A DNA stretch of 9,470 nucleotides from the NCBI GenBank assembly GCA_002424705.1, contig DIKW01000031.1, forward strand, positions 1 through 9,470, given 5' to 3'. The position numbers and the translations under genes are program-made. Shown in pieces: positions 6,840 to 9,470 of the stretch. Source of the stretch: Geobacter sp. UBA5608 (GTDB taxonomy: Bacteria > Desulfobacterota > Desulfuromonadia > Geobacterales > Pseudopelobacteraceae). The notes beneath the pieces are model-generated. The model searched no databases and had not been told where the DNA came from. It was given only the letters and a program-made list of their open reading frames with translations. Position 1 is the first letter of the stretch; each line of letters begins with the position of its first letter.

Positions 6840-7826
6840 TTACCTCCCGGCCAGCTTCGACTCCCAACGCCAGGCATCTTCTACAATTTGCCGTAAATCA
6901 GTATAGCGCGGTTTCCAAGCGGTCAGTCGACCAATCTTTTCGGCCTGGGCGATCAGGCAGGCCGGATCACCGGGGCGACGTCCCTCTTCAACCACCTTGA
7001 AATCGACACCGCTGACCTGTTTTACCATGGCCAGCACCTCACGCACGCTGCTGCCCCGTCCATAGCCAACGTTCATAGCAGTGGAGGCTCCGCCTTCACG
7101 CAGATAGTGCAAGGCCGACAGATGGGCCGCAGCCAGATCCTCAATATGGATATAGTCGCGAATGCCGGTGCCGTCCGGGGTCGGATAATCGGTGCCATAA
7201 ATAGCAGCCTGGGGGCGTTGCCCCAGGGCGGCCTGGCAGGCCACCTTGATCAGATGAGTGGCGTCCGGTGTACGCTGCCCGATCCGGGCCAGGGGATCGG
7301 CCCCGGCCACGTTGAAATAACGCAGGGCCACGTACTGCAGATCATGGGCTGCGGCCACGTCACGCAGCATCCATTCACTGATCAGCTTCGAGCTACCGTA
7401 GGGGTTGATCGGCGAGAGCAACGACTCTTCAGAAGCACAGCCACCTGCAGGAAAACCATACACGGCGGCGGTGCTGGAGAAGATGAAACGCTGCACACCG
7501 AAACGGACACAGGCCTCCAAAAGGGCCAGGGTGTTGCGGCTGTTGTTGCCATAGTATTTGAGGGGCTGCGCAACCGATTCCGGCGCCACGATGGCAGCGG
7601 CAAAGTGCGCTACCGCCGAGAAGCGGTGCTGACGGAAGGCCTTCTGCAGGCTGTCAATGTCGGCCAGATCAGCCTGGATCAGTTCTTCACCGTTAACCAA
7701 GGCGTCGCTAAAACCGGTGGAGAGGTTGTCGTAGACCACCACCTGATGGCCGGCCTCGGTGAGCTGCCGCACCACATGGCTGCCGATATAGCCACAGCCG
7801 CCAGTCACCAGAATTTTATCTGACAT
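6840..7826 (-). CDS. galE: UDP-glucose 4-epimerase
   Basis: NAD-dependent short-chain dehydrogenase-type (extended SDR) enzyme that interconverts UDP-glucose and UDP-galactose, for galactose metabolism or to supply UDP-galactose for cell-surface polysaccharide. The 328-residue product is of normal length. The Rossmann motif GGCGYIG is at 9-15 (G9xxG12xxG15). The SSTAAVYG segment at 117-124 gives the catalytic Thr119 at the position of the usual Ser/Thr. The catalytic pair Y143 and K147 is in NPYGSSK. DGTGIRDYIH, typical of GalE, follows further on. The ATG at 7826 has AGGA seven bases upstream and lies eight bases after the stop of the TIM-barrel gene. The downstream nucleotidyltransferase begins four bases after its stop. 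Related epimerases on other UDP-sugars are possible, but overall similarity favours GalE. Confidence 0.95.
   Translation of the reverse strand: MSDKILVTGGCGYIGSHVVRQLTEAGHQVVVYDNLSTGFSDALVNGEELIQADLADIDSLQKAFRQHRFSAVAHFAAAIVAPESVAQPLKYYGNNSRNTLALLEACVRFGVQRFIFSSTAAVYGFPAGGCASEESLLSPINPYGSSKLISEWMLRDVAAAHDLQYVALRYFNVAGADPLARIGQRTPDATHLIKVACQAALGQRPQAAIYGTDYPTPDGTGIRDYIHIEDLAAAHLSALHYLREGGASTAMNVGYGRGSSVREVLAMVKQVSGVDFKVVEEGRRPGDPACLIAQAEKIGRLTAWKPRYTDLRQIVEDAWRWESKLAGR
6843..6848 (-). promoter_or_regulatory. Ribosome binding site deciding a TTG start for the nucleotidyltransferase
   Basis: On the minus strand GGGAGG forms the last two sense codons of galE (Gly-Arg), is followed by the galE TAA, and lies seven bases before TTG at 6835. 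Starting there places the DHH motif at the very N-terminus, as usual for this domain. The ATG at 6877 has only a weak purine tract upstream. Confidence 0.65.
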
Positions 7827-7834
7827 AGTAAGTC

Positions 7835-8602
7835 CTAAAGATATTGCTGAATGCTGTTTATGGAACGCTCCAAACGATCCTGACTGTGCGCCTCCAGGGT
7901 CCAGACCGCCTGGGGCGCGTACTGTTTGAGCAGTGTGGTCACCAGGCCGAAATCAATCTCGCCCTCACCCACCGGCAGATGCTCATCGGCCTGGCCGTGG
8001 TTATCATGCAGGTGGCTCTCGACGATCCGATCCCCCAGCACCGCAAACCACTCCTGCAGGCTGACGGTGGCGAACATATTGAAGTGACCGGAATCGAAGC
8101 AGTGACCCACCTGCGGGTCATCAATCCGTTCCAGCACCTGCAACAGAGTGGACGGCTCCTCCTCAAAGATATTCTCCAGGGCAATCTGACAACCGATCTG
8201 ACGGATACGCGGCAGGTGCCCCTGCCAGAAGGCGGCACTGTTGGCAACCCAGGTTTCCACGGCCGAACCATAGGTCAGGCGGCTGTAGCCCGGGTGAAAC
8301 ACGATTACCCGCGGCCGCAGGATCTCAGCCACCGCCAGGGTCTGGTCAACCCGTTGCCGGGTGGTTTCTCGGATTGCCTGATCCACGGAACCAGGGTTAA
8401 GATCCATAAAGGTGGCGTGGATGGTGCAATCCAGACCATGGGCAACCAGTTCAGCTGCAAAACTGCGTACCAGCATCCCATCCAGCGTATCCAGGGCATC
8501 GGCCGGCAGGTACAGCTCGGGGTTAATCCGCTGCCCCAGCAGGTAGTCGCGGTGTTCCGCCAAACGAGGCCAAGGAACATGGGCACAGAGCAGACTGGGC
8601 AT
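7835..8602 (-). CDS. Sugar phosphate isomerase/epimerase-like TIM-barrel protein
   Basis: A 255-residue protein of the xylose-isomerase-like / AP-endonuclease family 2 TIM-barrel superfamily. These are cytosolic metal-dependent enzymes that include sugar epimerases, hydroxypyruvate isomerase, inosose dehydratase and endonuclease IV. Candidate metal or catalytic residues lie at the expected barrel strands: H62 (IHATF), H103 (FHPG), E143 (ALEN), D170 and H173 (FDSGH), H197 and H199 (SHLHD), E214 (GEGEIDF) and E237 (LEAH). The start is the ATG at 8602, with GAGGAAG close upstream. An upstream ATG in frame would add 34 residues that read like translated leader sequence. As first gene before galE, a role on a sugar or sugar-derived substrate is plausible, but the substrate cannot be named. 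Confidence 0.85.
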   Translation of the reverse strand: MPSLLCAHVPWPRLAEHRDYLLGQRINPELYLPADALDTLDGMLVRSFAAELVAHGLDCTIHATFMDLNPGSVDQAIRETTRQRVDQTLAVAEILRPRVIVFHPGYSRLTYGSAVETWVANSAAFWQGHLPRIRQIGCQIALENIFEEEPSTLLQVLERIDDPQVGHCFDSGHFNMFATVSLQEWFAVLGDRIVESHLHDNHGQADEHLPVGEGEIDFGLVTTLLKQYAPQAVWTLEAHSQDRLERSINSIQQYL

Positions 8603-8737
8603 TAACTTCCTCTCTTTCGCGGTACTCTGCCGCAACCTACTACCTGCGCTGCCAAAATTCAAGCCTGATCGGATCGCTGTCCCCTGCCTTATATCCTGTG
8701 TCACTCCTGCAATTCTCCGTCAATCACGCTGAATCCA

Positions 8738-8765
8738 TTGACAAAATCTGCATACTGTATACAAT
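8738..8765 (+). promoter_or_regulatory. Sigma-70 promoter of the GntR-family regulator
   Basis: A perfect -35 TTGACA (8738-8743) is followed by 16 bases and -10 TACAAT (8760-8765, five of six consensus bases), about 30 bases before the regulator ATG. It is the best promoter in the window. Confidence 0.75.
8756..8763 (+). promoter_or_regulatory. TGTATACA palindrome, candidate operator of the adjacent GntR regulator
   Basis: A perfect 8-base palindrome overlaps the -10. With flanks it reads CTGTATACAA, one base from a full ten-base palindrome. Short palindromes of the TTGTATACAA kind are known operators of FCD-type GntR proteins. The position would let the regulator repress its own gene by blocking polymerase. 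This is inference from position and shape. Confidence 0.5.
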
Positions 8766-8793
8766 ACGCTCACCTCTATCGGAGCTGACAACC

Positions 8794-9470
8794 ATGACCA
8801 AGCAGACCAAGGAAAAGCACCTCACCCTGCGGGAAAAAATCCTGGAAAACATCAGGGACGCCATCATATCAGGCAGCATGACCGCCGGCAGCCGAGTGTC
8901 GGAACCCGACCTGGCCGAACGCTACGGCATCAGCCGCACACCGATCCGAGAGGCCTTTCGTCAGCTGGAATCTGAAGGCTATCTGACGGTGATCCCCCGC
9001 AAGGGGGCTGTAGTGAGCGCCTTTTCCGCAAAGGACGTGGAAGAGTTCTACGCCATCAAGAGCATCCTGGAAGGGTACGCGGCCCGCCGGGCCTGCAAAA
9101 ACCTGGCTGAACGCGACATCGATCGGCTCGAGGCGATCAATGAACGACTCCGCGTGATGGCAGACCACGGCGACGTGAAGCAGTTCTTCAAGGTGCACAA
9201 CGATTTTCATGACCTGTTCATCAAGGCTTCCGACAATGACAAACTTCGTGATATGATCAACGGCCTGGTGACCCGCTTCCAGCGCCTGCGCCTGATGTCC
9301 TTGTCAATACCGGGCCGGATGGCAATCTCCGTGCAAGAGCACACTAAGATCATTGAAGCGTTCAGAAAACGGGAGTGCGAAACTGCCGAGGCGCTGGTTC
9401 GAACCAACGCCGAATATGGTGGCAAGGTGCTCGTGGACGGCACCGGCAGCCTGGCGGCCATGCAGCTCGA
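8794..9470 (+). CDS. GntR family transcriptional regulator, FadR/FCD subfamily, 3' end outside window
   Basis: The rightward frame is open from ATG at 8794 to the edge and gives 225 residues, close to the full family length (about 220-250), so only a short C-terminal tail is missing. GGAG (8781-8784) lies nine bases upstream. The winged helix-turn-helix (about 11-74) shows the GntR features: IRDAIISG, SRVSEPDLAERYGISRTPIR and a wing with IPRKGAVV. An all-helical FCD effector domain follows (about 80-210), with HNDFHDLF at 135-142 and EHTKIIEAF at 182-190, the places of canonical metal ligands (Asp/His139, His183). The last expected His in the C-terminal helix is replaced by Asn205 (VRTNAEY). 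FCD regulators bind organic acids, sugar acids or fatty-acid derivatives. The effector here is unknown; targets could include its own promoter, the divergent operon, or genes beyond the right edge. Confidence 0.92.
   Translation, partial: MTKQTKEKHLTLREKILENIRDAIISGSMTAGSRVSEPDLAERYGISRTPIREAFRQLESEGYLTVIPRKGAVVSAFSAKDVEEFYAIKSILEGYAARRACKNLAERDIDRLEAINERLRVMADHGDVKQFFKVHNDFHDLFIKASDNDKLRDMINGLVTRFQRLRLMSLSIPGRMAISVQEHTKIIEAFRKRECETAEALVRTNAEYGGKVLVDGTGSLAAMQL

Larger units (their letters stand above)
8603..8793. other. Divergent intergenic region, TIM-barrel operon / GntR regulator
   Basis: About 190 bases between the two start codons. The right part holds a good rightward promoter and palindromes. 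For the leftward operon I see only weak boxes, such as TTGAAT, 17 bases, TAGGTT close to the TIM-barrel start, so its promoter is not assigned. GTCAAT (8719-8724) and ATTGAC (8737-8742) form an inverted repeat with a 12-base spacer whose right arm overlaps the rightward -35. No RNA gene is evident. Confidence 0.6.

Noticed and set aside
7107..8605. Two long plus-strand open frames (7107-7823 and 7844-8605)
   Set aside because: They are antisense to galE and the TIM-barrel gene. GC-rich codon bias on one strand leaves few stops on the other, and the products resemble no family I know.
8603..8704. N-terminal extension of the TIM-barrel protein from an upstream ATG
   Set aside because: The 34 extra residues are not family-like, and the ATG at 8602 has a good Shine-Dalgarno sequence immediately upstream.

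Overview
This 9.47 kb window looks like an ordinary chromosomal segment of a GC-rich Gram-negative bacterium. It is most like a Geobacter-type member of the Desulfuromonadia. That placement is inference from three things: a fusion of DHH phosphoesterase, CBS pair and tRNA nucleotidyltransferase, a Helicobacter-like class IIB aldolase, and several selenium, tRNA-modification and cyclic-di-GMP genes together. I see no insertion sequence, phage gene, CRISPR array, rRNA or tRNA. Gene density is high and there is no gene-free stretch above 300 bases.

Left block (1-2146, all on the minus strand): fba (class II fructose-bisphosphate aldolase) leads, followed after 29 bases by a small PilZ-domain protein. 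After a further 18 bases comes a membrane-anchored GAF-domain sensor that runs off the left edge. The spacing suggests one transcript that joins a glycolytic/gluconeogenic enzyme to signalling genes.

Middle (2147-4190): a 143-base divergent spacer holds overlapping candidate promoters for fba (minus) and selU (plus). selU encodes the tRNA 2-selenouridine synthase, with rhodanese and P-loop domains. It meets gluQ (glutamyl-Q tRNA(Asp) synthetase, minus strand) tail to tail, and the two stop codons share one CTAG palindrome at 3303-3306.

Right block (3303-8602, all minus): a compact apparent operon reads TIM-barrel sugar isomerase-like protein, galE, tRNA nucleotidyltransferase fusion, gluQ. 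The gaps are 8 bases, 4 bases and a 1-base TGATG stop/start overlap. The nucleotidyltransferase most likely starts at a TTG whose Shine-Dalgarno sequence lies in the last two codons of galE. Together with selU, three of the genes act on tRNA: two modify anticodon position 34 and one matures the 3' end.

Right edge (8603-9470): a spacer of about 190 bases carries a clear sigma-70 promoter (TTGACA, 16 bases, TACAAT). A TGTATACA palindrome overlaps its -10, ahead of a plus-strand GntR/FCD (FadR-subfamily) regulator that continues beyond the window. I found no convincing new system. The points most worth a second look are the tRNA-end/wobble gene grouping, the shared stop palindrome, the TTG start, the operator-like palindrome, and an apparent loss of one metal-ligand histidine in the regulator.
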